Assembly: GCA_030524055.1 (NCBI GenBank) | Contig: JAUNHH010000001.1 | Location: 45,828 to 109,827 of the forward strand | Reading direction: 5' to 3' | From: Actinomycetaceae bacterium | Lineage (GTDB): Bacteria; Actinomycetota; Actinomycetes; Actinomycetales; Actinomycetaceae | DNA length: 64,000 nucleotides | In this document: positions 1-9,528 of the stretch, in pieces | Numbering within the stretch: position 1 is the first letter of the stretch | How the letters are laid out: each line of letters opens with the position of its first letter | The notes under the pieces: generated by a model | What the model was told of the DNA's origin: nothing | Database searches by the model: none | What the model saw: the letters and a program-made list of their open reading frames with translations, nothing else | Program-made: the position numbers and the translations under genes

Positions 1-92
1 GAGGGTCTTATATTCAATGCGTGCCACGAGGGCTCCTTCTAGGTCAGGGTGGGCGGGTCAGTCAGGGGGCGCGGCGGGTGGGCCGGGTATAA

Positions 93-132
93 ACGAGGGC
101 GGGGTCCGCGACTCACGCAGCCCCGCCCTCGT
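93..132 (-). terminator. Intrinsic terminator after adk, built from an inverted 12-mer pair
   Basis: The sequence ACGAGGGCGGGG (93-104) and its exact complement (121-132) form a perfect 12-bp stem with a 16-nt loop, 10 bp past the adk stop. On the minus strand the stem is followed by a short T-rich stretch. Both arms are copies of the dispersed 12-mer described under findings. Confidence 0.75.
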
Positions 133-141
133 CAAAGACAC

Positions 142-732
142 TCACATCGCAGTTTTTGACGCCACAATACGATCGAGAACGTCAGCAATCCTGGCGAAAA
201 CTTCATCGGGAGTACCCGACCCATCGACGCTTTCGAGCAGATCCTGATCCGCGTAATAGGTGGCAATAGGTTCGGTACGTTCCTCATAGACCTCAAGGCG
301 GTGGCGGAACACTGGCTCAGTGTCATCACTGCGATGCTCTTGCTCAGCACGCAGGAGCATCCGCCGGACCAACTCATCCTGCTCGACCTCAATATTGAGG
401 ACCAGATCCAACGTCACACCGGTATCGGCAAGCAGATCGCGCAGGACATGAGCCTGGTCAAGGGTACGCGGATAGCCATCAAGGAGAAATCCTTTAGCAG
501 TATCAGGCGCCGACAAACGGGCCTTCACCATTGGATTTGTCACCGAATCGGGAACAAACTCTCCGCGATCCATAAACTCTTGGGCGCGCTTTCCCAGCTC
601 TGTACCCCGGGCCATATTCGACCGGAAAATCTCGCCAGTGGAAATAGCGGGAATACCAAGACGTTCACTAATGCGTTGGGCTTGTGTGCCCTTTCCGGCC
701 CCAGGAGGACCGAGCAAGATAATGGAAATCAA
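142..732 (-). CDS. adk: Adenylate kinase
   Basis: Catalyses reversible phosphoryl transfer between ATP and AMP to give two ADP in the cytoplasm. The P-loop GPPGAGKGT is seen at residues 8-16, followed by the AMP-binding region (STGEIFR) and the short LID typical of actinobacterial enzymes, without the zinc-binding LID insertion. At 196 aa it fits the short-form family. The start is TTG at 732-730, overlapping the secY stop as TTGA, so translation is probably coupled to secY. It is the last gene of the secY-adk unit and ends just before a strong terminator. The usual downstream gene map is not visible in the remaining bases of the window. Confidence 0.97.
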   Translation of the reverse strand: MISIILLGPPGAGKGTQAQRISERLGIPAISTGEIFRSNMARGTELGKRAQEFMDRGEFVPDSVTNPMVKARLSAPDTAKGFLLDGYPRTLDQAHVLRDLLADTGVTLDLVLNIEVEQDELVRRMLLRAEQEHRSDDTEPVFRHRLEVYEERTEPIATYYADQDLLESVDGSGTPDEVFARIADVLDRIVASKTAM

Positions 733-2021
733 CGAAGGAACCCCTCATAGTGATGCTGCTGCAGTTGGGTGTTGATTTCCTTGACTGTTTGGAGGCCAAC
801 ACCGACAACAATCAGCAGTGTAGTACCGCCAAATGGTAACTGTCCGGGAGCAAGGGCCAAGGGAATAAAGACCAGCGAAGGCAGCAGAGCAATAATGACC
901 AGATAGATGGAGCCAGCAGTGGTCAGTCGGTTAATGACATGACGCAGATATTCAGCGGTGGGACGGCCAGCCCGGTAGCCGGGAATGAAACCACCATAGC
1001 GCTTCATATTGTCTGCAACTTCATCCGGGTTAAAGGTAATTGCCGTATAGAAGAACGCAAAGAAGAGGGTCATGAGGCCGTAAGCCAGTAAATAGGGCCA
1101 GGCTGTTTGCGAGAAGTTCACCTGAATCCACTGCACCCAGCCGTCAGTGGGATTGCCAAATTGGGCAACTAAAAGAGGCAGAGCCAGGATTGAGGTGGCG
1201 AAAATGACGGGAATAACGCCAGCCATATTAATCTTCAGCGGAATATAGGTGGTGGTGCCACCATATTGACGCCGGCCCACCATACGCTTGGCGTATTGCA
1301 CGGGAATACGGCGCTGAGCCTGCTCAATGTAGACCACAACAATGGTCACAGCCAGCAGCATGACAAGGATAATTCCCACCGCGCCCCAGCGGCCAGACTG
1401 AGCAATAGCAATCAGTTGAGCAGGCATCGTGGCGGCAATAGAGGTGAAAATCAGCAGGGACATACCATTGCCAATACCGCGTTCTGTAATAAGTTCACCC
1501 AGCCACATGACAACACCGGTTCCGGCGGTCATCACGATCAGCATGAGAATAAACCCAAAGACAGAATGGTCACCAATCACCTGTTCCGTACAGCCGGGGA
1601 ACATTTGGCCAGAACGGGCCAAAGAAATCATGGTGGAGGACTGCAATAGGCCCAAACCAATAGTGGTGTAACGGGTGTATTGCGTCAGTGTGGATTGCCC
1701 AGTTTGACCCTCTTTATGGAGATCATCGAAACGGGGAATAACCACACGAAGAAGCTGAATAATAATAGAGGCCGTAATATACGGCATAATGCCGAGGGCA
1801 AAAATCGATAATTGGAGGAGTGCCCCACCAGAAAAGAGATTAACGAGGTCCAGCAGGGATGCCTCATTCTGGTTTGCGAGACAGCGCTGAAGGGCCCCTG
1901 AATCAACACCGGGGGCAGGAACAGCGGCGCCAAAGCGGTAGGCCGCCATAATGAAGAGGGTGAAGAGCAACTTCCGACGAAGATCGGGGGTACGGAAGGC
2001 CTGTGCGAACGCACTGAGCAA
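729..2021 (-). CDS. secY: Protein translocase subunit SecY
   Basis: Membrane pore subunit of the Sec translocon, moving unfolded proteins across or into the plasma membrane together with SecE, SecG and SecA. The 430-aa product has the ten-helix SecY pattern, starting LLFTLFIMAAYRFGAAVPAPG, with the conserved cytosolic loop segment RRIPVQYAKRMVG and a C-terminal HHYEGFLR tail. No in-frame ATG lies nearby. The start is TTG at 2021, placed by a strong AGGAGG about 6 nt upstream. It is separated from rplO by about 200 bp containing a perfect palindrome, so secY-adk may be transcribed partly on its own. Confidence 0.97.
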   Translation of the reverse strand: MLSAFAQAFRTPDLRRKLLFTLFIMAAYRFGAAVPAPGVDSGALQRCLANQNEASLLDLVNLFSGGALLQLSIFALGIMPYITASIIIQLLRVVIPRFDDLHKEGQTGQSTLTQYTRYTTIGLGLLQSSTMISLARSGQMFPGCTEQVIGDHSVFGFILMLIVMTAGTGVVMWLGELITERGIGNGMSLLIFTSIAATMPAQLIAIAQSGRWGAVGIILVMLLAVTIVVVYIEQAQRRIPVQYAKRMVGRRQYGGTTTYIPLKINMAGVIPVIFATSILALPLLVAQFGNPTDGWVQWIQVNFSQTAWPYLLAYGLMTLFFAFFYTAITFNPDEVADNMKRYGGFIPGYRAGRPTAEYLRHVINRLTTAGSIYLVIIALLPSLVFIPLALAPGQLPFGGTTLLIVVGVGLQTVKEINTQLQQHHYEGFLR

Positions 2022-2158
2022 GGCATCCTCCTGAAGTGGTGAGCGCCCATAATGGGCTGTGACGGCGACCGACCTAGCCTACCGGAGAGTTCAAACATTT
2101 CCTGGGTATCCCCGGGGGATAATGCGGATTTGTCGAATAAGTAAGGCTGGGATTGGGG

Positions 2159-2170
2159 ACGAGGGCGGGG
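2159..2170 (+). repeat. Copy of the dispersed 12-mer ACGAGGGCGGGG
   Basis: Single exact copy in the secY-rplO spacer, beside but outside the palindrome at 2183-2210. Confidence 0.7.
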
Positions 2171-2182
2171 TGCACGGCGAAA

Positions 2183-2210
2183 GGGGGTGGTCCGGATCCG
2201 GACCACCCCC
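2183..2210. terminator. Perfect 28-bp palindrome between rplO and secY
   Basis: GGGGGTGGTCCGGA and its exact complement abut without a loop, starting 8 bp past the rplO stop. In RNA it would form a very stable hairpin without a U-tract. A partial terminator, attenuator or mRNA 3'-end stabiliser that lowers secY-adk expression relative to the ribosomal genes is inferred. Confidence 0.6.
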
Positions 2211-2218
2211 CTCCACTG

Positions 2219-2695
2219 TCAGCGAGCCTGGATCGTTCCGCCAGCGGCGGTGATCTTTGCTTCAGCGGAGGCAGACCATGAGTCCACCTCAATCTCCAGT
2301 TTGACGCTGAGTTCGCCAGAACCAAGCACCTTGACTGGGTGACCATCGCGCACAGCATGCTTAGCAACGAGGTCTTCCACGGTCACGCGGCCGCCCTCGG
2401 GGAAAAGTTCCCCGAGTTTGCCAACGTTAACCACCTGGTATTCAACGCGGAAGGGATTCTTGAAGCCGCGCAGTTTCGGCAGGCGCATGTGGATCGGCAT
2501 CTGGCCGCCCTCAAAGCCTACGGGAACCTGGTAGCGGGCCTTCGTGCCCTTGGTACCACGGCCGGCGGTCTTACCCTTGGAGCCTTCACCGCGACCCACG
2601 CGGGTCTTGGTGGTTTTCGCACCGGGGGCAGGACGGAGGTGATGCAACTTAACGATGTTCACGCTCTCGGACGCGGATTTCTTGGAGTCCGCCAT
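2219..2695 (-). CDS. rplO: 50S ribosomal protein L15
   Basis: Large-subunit protein that binds 23S rRNA late in assembly. The Gly/Lys-rich N-terminal extension with [17 protein letters not shown] (about residues 34-50) and the motif [18 protein letters not shown] are diagnostic. At 158 aa it has an ordinary length. It starts 2 bp after the rpmD stop and is the last ribosomal protein gene of the spc operon before the palindrome. Confidence 0.97.
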   Translation of the reverse strand: MADSKKSASESVNIVKLHHLRPAPGAKTTKTRVGRGEGSKGKTAGRGTKGTKARYQVPVGFEGGQMPIHMRLPKLRGFKNPFRVEYQVVNVGKLGELFPEGGRVTVEDLVAKHAVRDGHPVKVLGSGELSVKLEIEVDSWSASAEAKITAAGGTIQAR

Positions 2696-2697
2696 GG

Positions 2698-2883
2698 TCA
2701 GTTGACCTCCTCAACCTTGACCAGGTGACGCACAGTGCGGATTGCACCGACAACAGCCGGAGTATCCTCACGCACGACCGACTGGCCGATCTTGCGCAGC
2801 CCAAGGGTGCGCAGCGTGTCCTTCATATTCTGCTTAGTGCCGATCGTGGACTTGACCTGCGTAATCTTCAGGTTTGCCATCAC
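2698..2883 (-). CDS. rpmD: 50S ribosomal protein L30
   Basis: Small 61-aa large-subunit protein of the bacterial L30 family ([25 protein letters not shown]). Its ATG overlaps the rpsE stop by four bases (ATGA), which indicates translational coupling in the order rpsE-rpmD-rplO. Confidence 0.96.
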   Translation of the reverse strand: MMANLKITQVKSTIGTKQNMKDTLRTLGLRKIGQSVVREDTPAVVGAIRTVRHLVKVEEVN

Positions 2884-3572
2884 TCACTCACCCCTGCAGC
2901 TGCCTTATCGGCCTCAGCCTGGTCGGCCTTGGCGCGCTTTTCGGCTTCGCCCTCGGCGCGGGCGCGCAGCATTGAGGCTGGGGCGACGCGCTCTAGCGGC
3001 AGGCCACGACGGGCTGCCACTGCTTCGGGTTGCTCCAGCTGCTTAAGTGCAGCAACCGTTGCGTGGACGATATTGATTGCGTTGTCAGAGCCCAAGGACT
3101 TTGTGAGCACGTCGTGAACACCAGCGGCCTCAAGGACAGCGCGCACCGGACCGCCAGCGATAACGCCGGTACCGGGGGCGGCTGGGCGCAGAAGCACGAC
3201 GCCAGCTGCGTCACGGCCCTGTACCAAGTGAGTAATGGTGCGACGGATCATGGGGACGCGAATGAAATTCTTCTTCGCTTCCTCAACGCCCTTGGAAATG
3301 GCCTGAGGAACTTCCTTGGCCTTCCCGTAACCAACGCCGACGGTGCCTTCACCATCACCAACAACGACGAGAGCGGTGAAGGAGAAACGACGTCCACCTT
3401 TCACAACCTTCGACACGCGGTTAATGGTGACAACACGTTCGATGTACTGGTCTTTGTTTTCGCTACGGCGATCGCGGGATTCTCCGCGGCCACCACGACG
3501 GTCGCGACGCTCGCCGTCGCCCGAACGCTCAGAGCCTTCCTGACCGTTCCTGCTTCGCTGCTGTGCAGCCAT
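2880..3572 (-). CDS. rpsE: 30S ribosomal protein S5
   Basis: Small-subunit protein at the mRNA entry tunnel, important for decoding accuracy. It carries the S5 N-terminal RNA-binding signature ([18 protein letters not shown]) and the C-terminal fold with [16 protein letters not shown] basic, Arg/Glu/Asp-rich extension of about 35 aa precedes the core, as in other actinobacteria. The ATG at 3572 (230 aa) is preferred because a GAGAG-type ribosome site lies upstream. An in-frame GTG at 3605 overlapping the rplR stop (GTGA) is the alternative and would add 11 residues. Confidence 0.95.
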   Translation of the reverse strand: MAAQQRSRNGQEGSERSGDGERRDRRGGRGESRDRRSENKDQYIERVVTINRVSKVVKGGRRFSFTALVVVGDGEGTVGVGYGKAKEVPQAISKGVEEAKKNFIRVPMIRRTITHLVQGRDAAGVVLLRPAAPGTGVIAGGPVRAVLEAAGVHDVLTKSLGSDNAINIVHATVAALKQLEQPEAVAARRGLPLERVAPASMLRARAEGEAEKRAKADQAEADKAAAGVSE

Positions 3573-3601
3573 CAGTTGATCTCTCTTTCCCTGGGATTCG
3601 G

Positions 3602-3973
3602 TCACAGCGCGAGTCCGCCCTCACGGGCGGCATCGGCGACAGCCGCAACGCGGCCATGGTACTTATTTCCACCGCGGTCAAAGACAGCGGTGGTGACACC
3701 GGCAGCCTTTGCGCGCTCAGCAATGAGGGTTCCGACCTTGGCAGCCTTTTCAGTCTTGGTGCCAGTGGCCGCCAGAATATCGGCTTCCATAGTGGAGGCC
3801 GATGCCAGGGTGTGCCCAATGGTGTCATCCACCAGCTGAGCCACCATGTGGCGGTTGGATCGGGTTACTACAAGGCGCGGAACGGAAGCGGTACCGCTGA
3901 TCTTCTTACGAAGACGCTGGTGACGGCGCTTACGAGCAACGAACTTGCCCTTGCCCTTGACGGAGTAGGACAT
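3602..3973 (-). CDS. rplR: 50S ribosomal protein L18
   Basis: 5S rRNA-binding protein of the central protuberance. The basic N-terminal stretch ([19 protein letters not shown]) and the core motif [18 protein letters not shown] identify it. The ATG at 3973 shares one base with the rplF stop (TGATG). A GTG one codon upstream (3976) is equally possible from the ribosome-site spacing. Confidence 0.96.
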   Translation of the reverse strand: MSYSVKGKGKFVARKRRHQRLRKKISGTASVPRLVVTRSNRHMVAQLVDDTIGHTLASASTMEADILAATGTKTEKAAKVGTLIAERAKAAGVTTAVFDRGGNKYHGRVAAVADAAREGGLAL

Positions 3974-4509
3974 CACTTACCAGCCTTTCCGACCTTGCGA
4001 CGGATGACCTCACCCACATAGTGAATACCCTTGCCCTTATAGGGTTCAGGCTTCTTCAACTTGCGGATGCGGGCGGCAGTCTCGCCGACGAGTTGCTTGT
4101 CGATGCCACGAACAGTGAACTTGGTGGCAGATTCAACGGTGAACTCGATGCCCTCGGGGGCTTCGACGGGAACCGTGTGGGAGAAGCCCAGGGAGAACTC
4201 CAGGTTCTTGCCCTTGGCGACCACGCGGTAGCCGGTACCGGTGATTTCGAGCTGCTTAACGTAGCCCTCGGTCACACCGATCACCATATTGTTAATGAGG
4301 GTGCGGGTCAGTCCGTGAAGGGCGCGGGAGGTGCGCTCATCATCGGGACGGGAGACAACGATTGTGCCTTCCTCTAGCTTGGCGCTAATGGGGGAAGGAA
4401 TTTCGTGGCTCAGTTGACCCTTAGGCCCCTTCACGACAACGGAAGCACCGTCAATCGTGACGTCAACCCCGGCGGGGACGACGATGGGATTCTTACCAAT
4501 ACGCGACAT
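3973..4509 (-). CDS. rplF: 50S ribosomal protein L6
   Basis: Large-subunit protein near the factor-binding site. It is 178 aa, starts MSRIGKNPI, and shows the two tandem L6 domains with the C-terminal signature [18 protein letters not shown]. It starts 15 bp after the rpsH stop. Confidence 0.97.
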   Translation of the reverse strand: MSRIGKNPIVVPAGVDVTIDGASVVVKGPKGQLSHEIPSPISAKLEEGTIVVSRPDDERTSRALHGLTRTLINNMVIGVTEGYVKQLEITGTGYRVVAKGKNLEFSLGFSHTVPVEAPEGIEFTVESATKFTVRGIDKQLVGETAARIRKLKKPEPYKGKGIHYVGEVIRRKVGKAGK

Positions 4510-4524
4510 TGTCCAGACTCCTTT

Positions 4525-4923
4525 TCACCAGACGTAGGCGAGGACTTCGCCGCCCACGCCCTTGTCGGCTGCCTGGCGATCGGTGAGCAGACCGGAGGAC
4601 GTGGACAAAATGGCCACGCCCAGGCCGCCGCGGACCTTAGGCAGGTTGGTGGACTTGGCGTACACGCGCAGGCCGGGCTTCGACACACGCTGCAGGCCCT
4701 GGATAGCGGCCTCGCGATGGTTTCCGTACTTCAGGTTGAGCACAAGGGTCTTGCCAACGCGCGCATCTTCGACGGAGATGGAGGCAATGTAGCCTTCCTC
4801 CACGAGGATATTGGCGATAGCGGCCTTGAGCTTCGAGTACGGCATAGATACCGAATCGTGGTGGGCCTGGTTCGCATTACGCAGACGAGTCAGCATGTCT
4901 GCGATGGGATCAGTCATTGTCAT
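4525..4923 (-). CDS. rpsH: 30S ribosomal protein S8
   Basis: Primary 16S rRNA-binding protein of the platform. The N-terminus [16 protein letters not shown] and the C-terminal [19 protein letters not shown] motif are typical of the 132-aa family. In E. coli S8 represses the spc operon by binding its mRNA; whether this applies here is not visible. A second ATG lies two codons inside the chosen start. Confidence 0.97.
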   Translation of the reverse strand: MTMTDPIADMLTRLRNANQAHHDSVSMPYSKLKAAIANILVEEGYIASISVEDARVGKTLVLNLKYGNHREAAIQGLQRVSKPGLRVYAKSTNLPKVRGGLGVAILSTSSGLLTDRQAADKGVGGEVLAYVW

Positions 4924-4987
4924 TTGGGGAGTATCCCCTTCCTCGTCGCGGTTTCTTCACCTGTAGCAAAGACCTACGACGTCAGTA

Positions 4988-5173
4988 TTACCAGCTGCTC
5001 TTTGTTACGCCGGGGAGTTCACCACGAAGGGCGAGCTCGCGCAGGCACACGCGGCACAGTCCGAACTTGCGGTACACGGAGCGGGGGCGACCGCAACGAT
5101 TGCACCGGGTGTAGGCGCGCACCGCGAACTTGGGCTTGCGGGCAGCCTTAATTTTGAGCGAAGTCTTAGCCAT
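4988..5173 (-). CDS. rpsN: 30S ribosomal protein S14, zinc-binding form
   Basis: Small-subunit head protein. At 61 aa it is the short form with an intact zinc ribbon: two CxxC pairs at Cys24/Cys27 and Cys40/Cys43. Many actinobacteria also carry a longer zinc-free paralogue used under zinc limitation; none is seen in this window. It starts 3 bp after the stop of rplE and is followed by a 64-bp spacer before rpsH. Confidence 0.97.
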   Translation of the reverse strand: MAKTSLKIKAARKPKFAVRAYTRCNRCGRPRSVYRKFGLCRVCLRELALRGELPGVTKSSW

Positions 5174-5176
5174 GGA

Positions 5177-5722
5177 TCAGTCCTCCTTGAAAGGGAAGCC
5201 GAGGTGACGCAAAAGGGAACGGCCCTCAGCATCGGTGGAGGCCGAGGTGACAATGGTGATATCCATGCCACGGACCCGGTCAATGGAGTCCTGATCGATC
5301 TCATGGAACATGGACTGTTCCGTCAGACCGAAGGTGTAGTTGCCATGACCATCGAATTGCTTGGGGGATAAACCACGGAAGTCACGGATACGTGGAAGAG
5401 CCGTTGACAGCAGACGGTCGAGGAACTCCCACATACGGTCGCCACGCATGGTGACGTGGGCGCCAATGGCCTGGCCTTCACGCAGTTTGAACTGGGCGAT
5501 GGACTTGCGGGCCTTGGTGACAGCAGGCTTCTGACCGGTAATGGTGGTGAGGTCGCGAATAGCACCTTCGAGGGCCTTGGAGTCGCGAGCAGCCTCGCCA
5601 ACACCCATATTCACAACGATCTTGACGAGTCCGCCAACCTGCATGACATTAGAGTGGTTGAACTCGGCCTGCAGAGCTGGACGAATCTCAGAGGCGTACT
5701 TTTCCTTCAAACGAGGTGCCAT
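5177..5722 (-). CDS. rplE: 50S ribosomal protein L5
   Basis: 5S rRNA-binding protein of the central protuberance. The motifs [14 protein letters not shown] and [22 protein letters not shown] identify it. The open frame continues upstream into rplX, but the ATG at 5722 (MAPRLKEKY) lies 2 bp from the rplX stop and gives the normal size of 181 aa, so it is chosen. Confidence 0.97.
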   Translation of the reverse strand: MAPRLKEKYASEIRPALQAEFNHSNVMQVGGLVKIVVNMGVGEAARDSKALEGAIRDLTTITGQKPAVTKARKSIAQFKLREGQAIGAHVTMRGDRMWEFLDRLLSTALPRIRDFRGLSPKQFDGHGNYTFGLTEQSMFHEIDQDSIDRVRGMDITIVTSASTDAEGRSLLRHLGFPFKED

Positions 5723-5723
5723 C

Positions 5724-6152
5724 TCAGATCTCCTTACCAGGTTCAACGCCACGCTGGGTGCCACCGCGGGTCACGCGGACACGCACCGTGCGGGTACGGC
5801 CATGGCGCTCGACAACATCCTCACGGAAGCCAACACGCACACGCTTCTTGGTTTCGGGATCAACCAGAGCAACCTTCGCCAGAGAGATTGGTGCTTCGAC
5901 GGTTTCGATCCCGCCCTCGCGACCCTGACCGGCACGAACGTGACGGGTCTTGAGGTTGACGCCCTCAACGAGGACTTTCTGCTCGTCGGGGAAGACGCGG
6001 ATAACGCGTCCACGCTTGCCCTTATCACCGGGCTTGAGGGGCTCAAGGCCATCCTCAGCGCGACGAGCGTTACGCTCTGCGAGCTTCTTTTCATCTGAGG
6101 TGCGACCGCGCACTACCTCAACGAGGTCACCCTTACGGATTTTCGCTGCCAT
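5724..6152 (-). CDS. rplX: 50S ribosomal protein L24 with an internal insertion
   Basis: Assembly-initiating large-subunit protein with a KOW domain near the exit tunnel. The product starts [16 protein letters not shown] and resumes [23 protein letters not shown], as in the family, but between them lies an extra charged stretch of roughly 25-30 residues ([17 protein letters not shown] and flanks, about residues 19-42). The total of 142 aa compares with about 105 in most bacteria. The frame is intact and the ATG overlaps the rplN stop by one base, so this is a real insertion, not a sequencing frameshift. Confidence 0.95.
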   Translation of the reverse strand: MAAKIRKGDLVEVVRGRTSDEKKLAERNARRAEDGLEPLKPGDKGKRGRVIRVFPDEQKVLVEGVNLKTRHVRAGQGREGGIETVEAPISLAKVALVDPETKKRVRVGFREDVVERHGRTRTVRVRVTRGGTQRGVEPGKEI

Positions 6153-6520
6153 CAGATCACCTCCTGCGCGAGGGACACGATCTTCATGAACCTCTTCTCA
6201 CGCAGTTCGCGGCCCACAGGCCCGAAGATGCGGGTTCCGCGAGGCTCCCCATCACCCTTAAGGATGACGGCGGCATTCTCGTCGAAACGAATGTAGGAAC
6301 CGTCGGGACGGCGAGTTTCTTTGCGCGTGCGCACAATAACCGCCTTGACGACGTCTCCCTTCTTGACATTGCCGCCGGGGATAGCGTCCTTCACGGTGGC
6401 GACGATGACGTCACCAATACCCGCGTAGCGCCGACCCGAGCCACCGAGCACACGGATGGTGAGAATTTCCTTCGCACCCGTGTTGTCGGCGACCTTCAGT
6501 CGCGACTCCTGCTGGATCAT
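6152..6520 (-). CDS. rplN: 50S ribosomal protein L14
   Basis: Large-subunit protein at the subunit interface (bridge B8). The 122-aa product starts [18 protein letters not shown] and carries the conserved [15 protein letters not shown] segment. It is the first gene of the spc operon here. A ribosome site AGGAG lies about 10 nt upstream, and 875 bp without convincing genes separate it from rpsQ, so it must have its own promoter. Confidence 0.97.
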   Translation of the reverse strand: MIQQESRLKVADNTGAKEILTIRVLGGSGRRYAGIGDVIVATVKDAIPGGNVKKGDVVKAVIVRTRKETRRPDGSYIRFDENAAVILKGDGEPRGTRIFGPVGRELREKRFMKIVSLAQEVI

Positions 6521-6781
6521 ATTCTTTGAACTCCTGTTGTCGAGCTGGTTCTCTTGGGCTCATTACTTCCCGCAAGCCTTGCCGAACGTGCATTGACTAT
6601 TGCGCATCGGTGCCGACAATAGTGCTGGCGCACTCCCCCACAGGAGGAAATGTTGCTCGCTCGCACTATCGATGCTGGCTTTGTAAAGCTGACATCACGC
6701 AACTTGTCAATACTACCGCAGTCGGCAAGTGGGACGAAACCAGCATTGGCGTGAGTTGGCCCATGTGGGAAGTCATCATTG

Positions 6782-6793
6782 ACGAGGGCGGGG
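6782..6793 (+). repeat. Copy of the dispersed 12-mer
   Basis: Exact unpaired copy of ACGAGGGCGGGG in the rpsQ-rplN spacer. Confidence 0.7.
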
Positions 6794-7106
6794 CGCGGGT
6801 TGATATACCGCGAATACTGGCAGCAAAAGTCCAAGGCGCCCCGGCTCGCAAACTTCTCGTGCCAGGAGACAATAAGGGACACTTATTCTTCGATCAGGTT
6901 GACACTGCAATGCGGGCTGCTGGCTGGAAGTATGGGGCGACATCGGAAAGCGCCCGCAGTCCCCTATTAGATCTCCTTGCCTTACCCGCTTAGGACTGCA
7001 TCTAGTTACACTCAGCTCTCCTCAAAAAATGTCCCAACTTGTCAATATGTCCCATTTAGAAGCCACAACTCCCGCCTCCCCTCTCCCTCACCCTGGCCCC
7101 ACACAA

Positions 7107-7290
7107 ACAAACCGCCACCACAACGAAGATCCGCCGCCCCAAACACGTCCTCGCGGCGGGTTGTCATCGCGGATTGGCAGGGCACTGACGTTTCGGCAGG
7201 TACCCAAATCCAGACCCAGCTCTCGGACGGACAAACCGCGTCCACAATGACAATTGCGCACCGAAAATACGTCCTCGCGGCGGGTTGTCA
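7107..7290. repeat. Two tandem units of the ACAAACCGC terminal-inverted-repeat element
   Basis: ACAAACCGC occurs at 7107 and 7231, and CGTCCTCGCGGCGGGTTGTCA-type right ends at 7146-7166 and 7270-7290. The period is therefore about 124 bp. Each unit of about 60 bp has complementary ends that could fold into a hairpin. Related arrays lie at 24043-24400 and 63650-63957. Confidence 0.7.
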
Positions 7291-7322
7291 GTTCGCACGT
7301 CAGGCACTCCCTCTGGATACGC

Positions 7323-7356
7323 CAGTGGCCCCTCCCGAAAACGGAAGGGGCCACTG
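7323..7356 (-). terminator. Terminator of the S10 operon
   Basis: CAGTGGCCCCTCCCG and CGGAAGGGGCCACTG form a 15-bp stem with one mismatch and an AAAA loop, 40 bp past the rpsQ stop. No U-tract follows, but this is one of the strongest hairpins in the window and sits at the operon end. Confidence 0.75.
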
Positions 7357-7395
7357 ATCAGATTCGCAAAGGCGCGAGGTTACTGCACGCAGAAC

Positions 7396-7662
7396 TCACT
7401 TAGCCTTTTCGAGGATTTCCACGACGCGCCAGCGCTTGGTGGCGGAAAGCGGGCGGGTCTCCATAATGAGGACCAGATCGCCAATGCCACACTCATTGTT
7501 CTCGTCGTGAACCTTGACCTTCTTGCTCTTACGCATGACCTTGCCATACAGAGCGTGCTTGACGCGGTCTTCGATTTCGACAACGACGGTCTTATCCATC
7601 TTGTCGGAAACGACCAGTCCGCGACGGACCTTGCGCTGGTTGCGGGGGGTGGACTCAGACAT
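7396..7662 (-). CDS. rpsQ: 30S ribosomal protein S17
   Basis: Primary 16S rRNA-binding protein. The motifs [19 protein letters not shown] and [16 protein letters not shown] identify it. The ATG at 7662 (88 aa) has an AGGAG ribosome site at good distance. The upstream GTG at 7671 touches that site and is less likely. It is the last gene of the S10 operon. Confidence 0.96.
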   Translation of the reverse strand: MSESTPRNQRKVRRGLVVSDKMDKTVVVEIEDRVKHALYGKVMRKSKKVKVHDENNECGIGDLVLIMETRPLSATKRWRVVEILEKAK

Positions 7663-7667
7663 CAGGC

Positions 7668-7901
7668 TCACTCCTGGCTGCTCGGGGCGGTGCGGTAGCC
7701 AAGCTCCCGCTCACGCGCGATCGTGTAGATGCGGGCGATGTCGCGACGCACGGTCTTCATACGACCGTGGTCTTCAAGGGAGCCCACAGCCTGCGCGAAA
7801 CGCAGGTTGAACAGCTCGGCCTTAGCCTTCTCAAGCTCCTTGGACAGCTGGGCGTCGTCCATGGCGTCGAGGTCAGCAGTGGTCAGACCCTTATCAGCCA
7901 T
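7668..7901 (-). CDS. rpmC: 50S ribosomal protein L29
   Basis: Tunnel-exit protein that helps dock trigger factor and SRP. The 77-aa helical-hairpin protein has the signature [22 protein letters not shown]. Its ATG shares a base with the rplP stop, so the two are coupled. Confidence 0.96.
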   Translation of the reverse strand: MADKGLTTADLDAMDDAQLSKELEKAKAELFNLRFAQAVGSLEDHGRMKTVRRDIARIYTIARERELGYRTAPSSQE

Positions 7902-8320
7902 TAGAAATCACCACCCTCTCGGACCACGAAACGGGTCTTCATTGGAAGTTTGTGCATTGCGCGGCGCATGGCCTCGCGGGCGAGGGGCTCGGGAACGCCG
8001 GCCAGTTCAAAGAGGATTCGACCTGGCTTGACGGGAGCAACCCACCACTCGACAGCACCCTTACCGGAACCCATACGAGTTTCGGCGGGCTTCTTGGTCA
8101 GCGGGCGGTCCGGGAAGATATTGATCCAGACCTTACCGCCACGCTTGACGTGACGAGTCATGGCAATACGGGCTGCCTCAATCTGACGGTTAGTAATGTA
8201 GGCAGCTTCCAGGGCCTGAATACCGTACTGGCCGAATGCCAATTCGGTGCCGCCCGAAGCATTGCCGGTGCGGTGCGGGCGGTGCTGCCTGCGCCACTTA
8301 GTACGACGGGGAATGAGCAT
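7901..8320 (-). CDS. rplP: 50S ribosomal protein L16
   Basis: Large-subunit protein near the A-site tRNA elbow. The 139-aa product begins [14 protein letters not shown] and contains [19 protein letters not shown], the family signature. It starts 5 bp after the rpsC stop. Confidence 0.97.
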   Translation of the reverse strand: MLIPRRTKWRRQHRPHRTGNASGGTELAFGQYGIQALEAAYITNRQIEAARIAMTRHVKRGGKVWINIFPDRPLTKKPAETRMGSGKGAVEWWVAPVKPGRILFELAGVPEPLAREAMRRAMHKLPMKTRFVVREGGDF

Positions 8321-8325
8321 TGGGC

Positions 8326-9126
8326 TCAGGCCTCCGATCCGGTCTCAGCGGCCGCAGCTGGAGCCTGGGCCGAGCTATTCTCCTGGGAACGTCCCCCACC
8401 GCGGCGGTTTCCGCCACGACGGTCTCCACGGCGGTTTCCGCTGCCGCCACGCCCGGCCTGTTCGGCCTGCTGGCGAGCGAACTCACGCTCAGTGACGTCA
8501 CCCTTGTAGATCCATACCTTCACGCCAATACGACCGAAGGTGGTGCGGGCCTCGTGGAAGCCGTAGTCAATATTCGCGCGCAGGGTGTGCAGGGGCACAC
8601 GACCTTCGCGGTAGAACTCGGAGCGGCTCATTTCAGCGCCACCAAGACGGCCCGACACCTGGACACGAATGCCCTTGGCGCCAGCGCGCTGAGCGGACTG
8701 AATACCCTTACGCATTGCACGACGGAAAGACACGCGGGCAGCGAGCTGCTCAGCAATCCCCTGGGCCACAAGCTGGGCATCCAGATCAGGGTTCTTCACC
8801 TCAAGAATATTGAGCTGAACCTGCTTGCCGGTGAGCTTTTCCAGTGACTGACGGAGGCGATCAGCCTCAGCGCCACGGCGACCAATCACAATACCCGGGC
8901 GGGCGGTGTGCAGATCGACGCGCACGCGGTCACGGGTGCGTTCAATATCGACCTTGGCGATACCGGCGCGCTCAAGGGTCTCCGTGAGGGTCTTACGGAT
9001 GGCGACATCCTCAGCCACGTAGTCAGCGTAACGCTGACCCTTGGTGGTGGAATCGGAGAACCAGCGGGACCGGTGATCGGTGGTGATTCCCAGGCGGAAC
9101 CCAGTGGGGTTGACCTTCTGGCCCAT
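8326..9126 (-). CDS. rpsC: 30S ribosomal protein S3
   Basis: Lines the mRNA entry site with S4 and S5 and contributes helicase activity. It starts [14 protein letters not shown], carries a KH domain with the GxxG loop ([13 protein letters not shown]) and the conserved C-terminal domain ([21 protein letters not shown]). A 50-residue tail rich in Arg and Gly ([15 protein letters not shown]) extends the protein to 266 aa, as in other actinobacteria. Its ATG shares one base with the rplV stop. Confidence 0.97.
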   Translation of the reverse strand: MGQKVNPTGFRLGITTDHRSRWFSDSTTKGQRYADYVAEDVAIRKTLTETLERAGIAKVDIERTRDRVRVDLHTARPGIVIGRRGAEADRLRQSLEKLTGKQVQLNILEVKNPDLDAQLVAQGIAEQLAARVSFRRAMRKGIQSAQRAGAKGIRVQVSGRLGGAEMSRSEFYREGRVPLHTLRANIDYGFHEARTTFGRIGVKVWIYKGDVTEREFARQQAEQAGRGGSGNRRGDRRGGNRRGGGRSQENSSAQAPAAAAETGSEA

Positions 9127-9497
9127 TACAGGTCTCCCTTCTCTTTATCTTCCTTCGTGCCCACCACAACGGTGATATGGCTCGAACGCTTCAGAATGCG
9201 TCCTGCACGCCCTTGGGCGCGGGGACGGAACCGCTTCATTGTGGGGCCCTCGTCGACATAGGCCTCCAGGATGAGGAGGTCGGCCTCGTTGAAGGTTTCT
9301 CCGGCGAGTTCAGCCTTAACCTTCGAGTTGGCGACGGCGCTGAGGAGCACCTTGCGGACATCAGTGGCGACGGCCTGCGGGGCGAACCGCAGGATGTCGG
9401 CGGCCTCAAGGGCGCGCTTGCCGCGAATTTCATTCACGACGCGACGCGCCTTTTGGGCGGTGACGCGGACATACCGCGCCTGCGCCTTGGCTTGCAT
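9126..9497 (-). CDS. rplV: 50S ribosomal protein L22
   Basis: Tunnel protein whose beta-hairpin reaches the constriction. The 123-aa product has [18 protein letters not shown] near the start and [20 protein letters not shown], the L22 signature. A 31-bp spacer separates it from rpsS. Confidence 0.97.
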   Translation of the reverse strand: MQAKAQARYVRVTAQKARRVVNEIRGKRALEAADILRFAPQAVATDVRKVLLSAVANSKVKAELAGETFNEADLLILEAYVDEGPTMKRFRPRAQGRAGRILKRSSHITVVVGTKEDKEKGDL

Positions 9498-9528
9498 TTC
9501 TTCTGGCCTCTACTTCCCTAAGGCCGGC

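Larger units (their letters stand above)
6521..7395. other. 875-bp spacer between the S10 and spc operons
   Basis: No convincing gene is seen. The spacer should hold the spc promoter on the minus strand near 6530-6700, but I cannot name the boxes. It contains one copy of the dispersed 12-mer (6782-6793), a two-copy array of the ACAAACCGC element (7107-7290) and the S10 terminator (7323-7356). Splitting of rpsQ from rplN is also known in Mycobacterium tuberculosis, where other genes intervene. Confidence 0.7.

Noticed and set aside
6526..6993. 155-codon plus-strand frame between rplN and rpsQ
   Set aside because: It starts over the rplN ribosome site, contains a copy of the dispersed 12-mer, and shows no recognisable domain or ribosome site.
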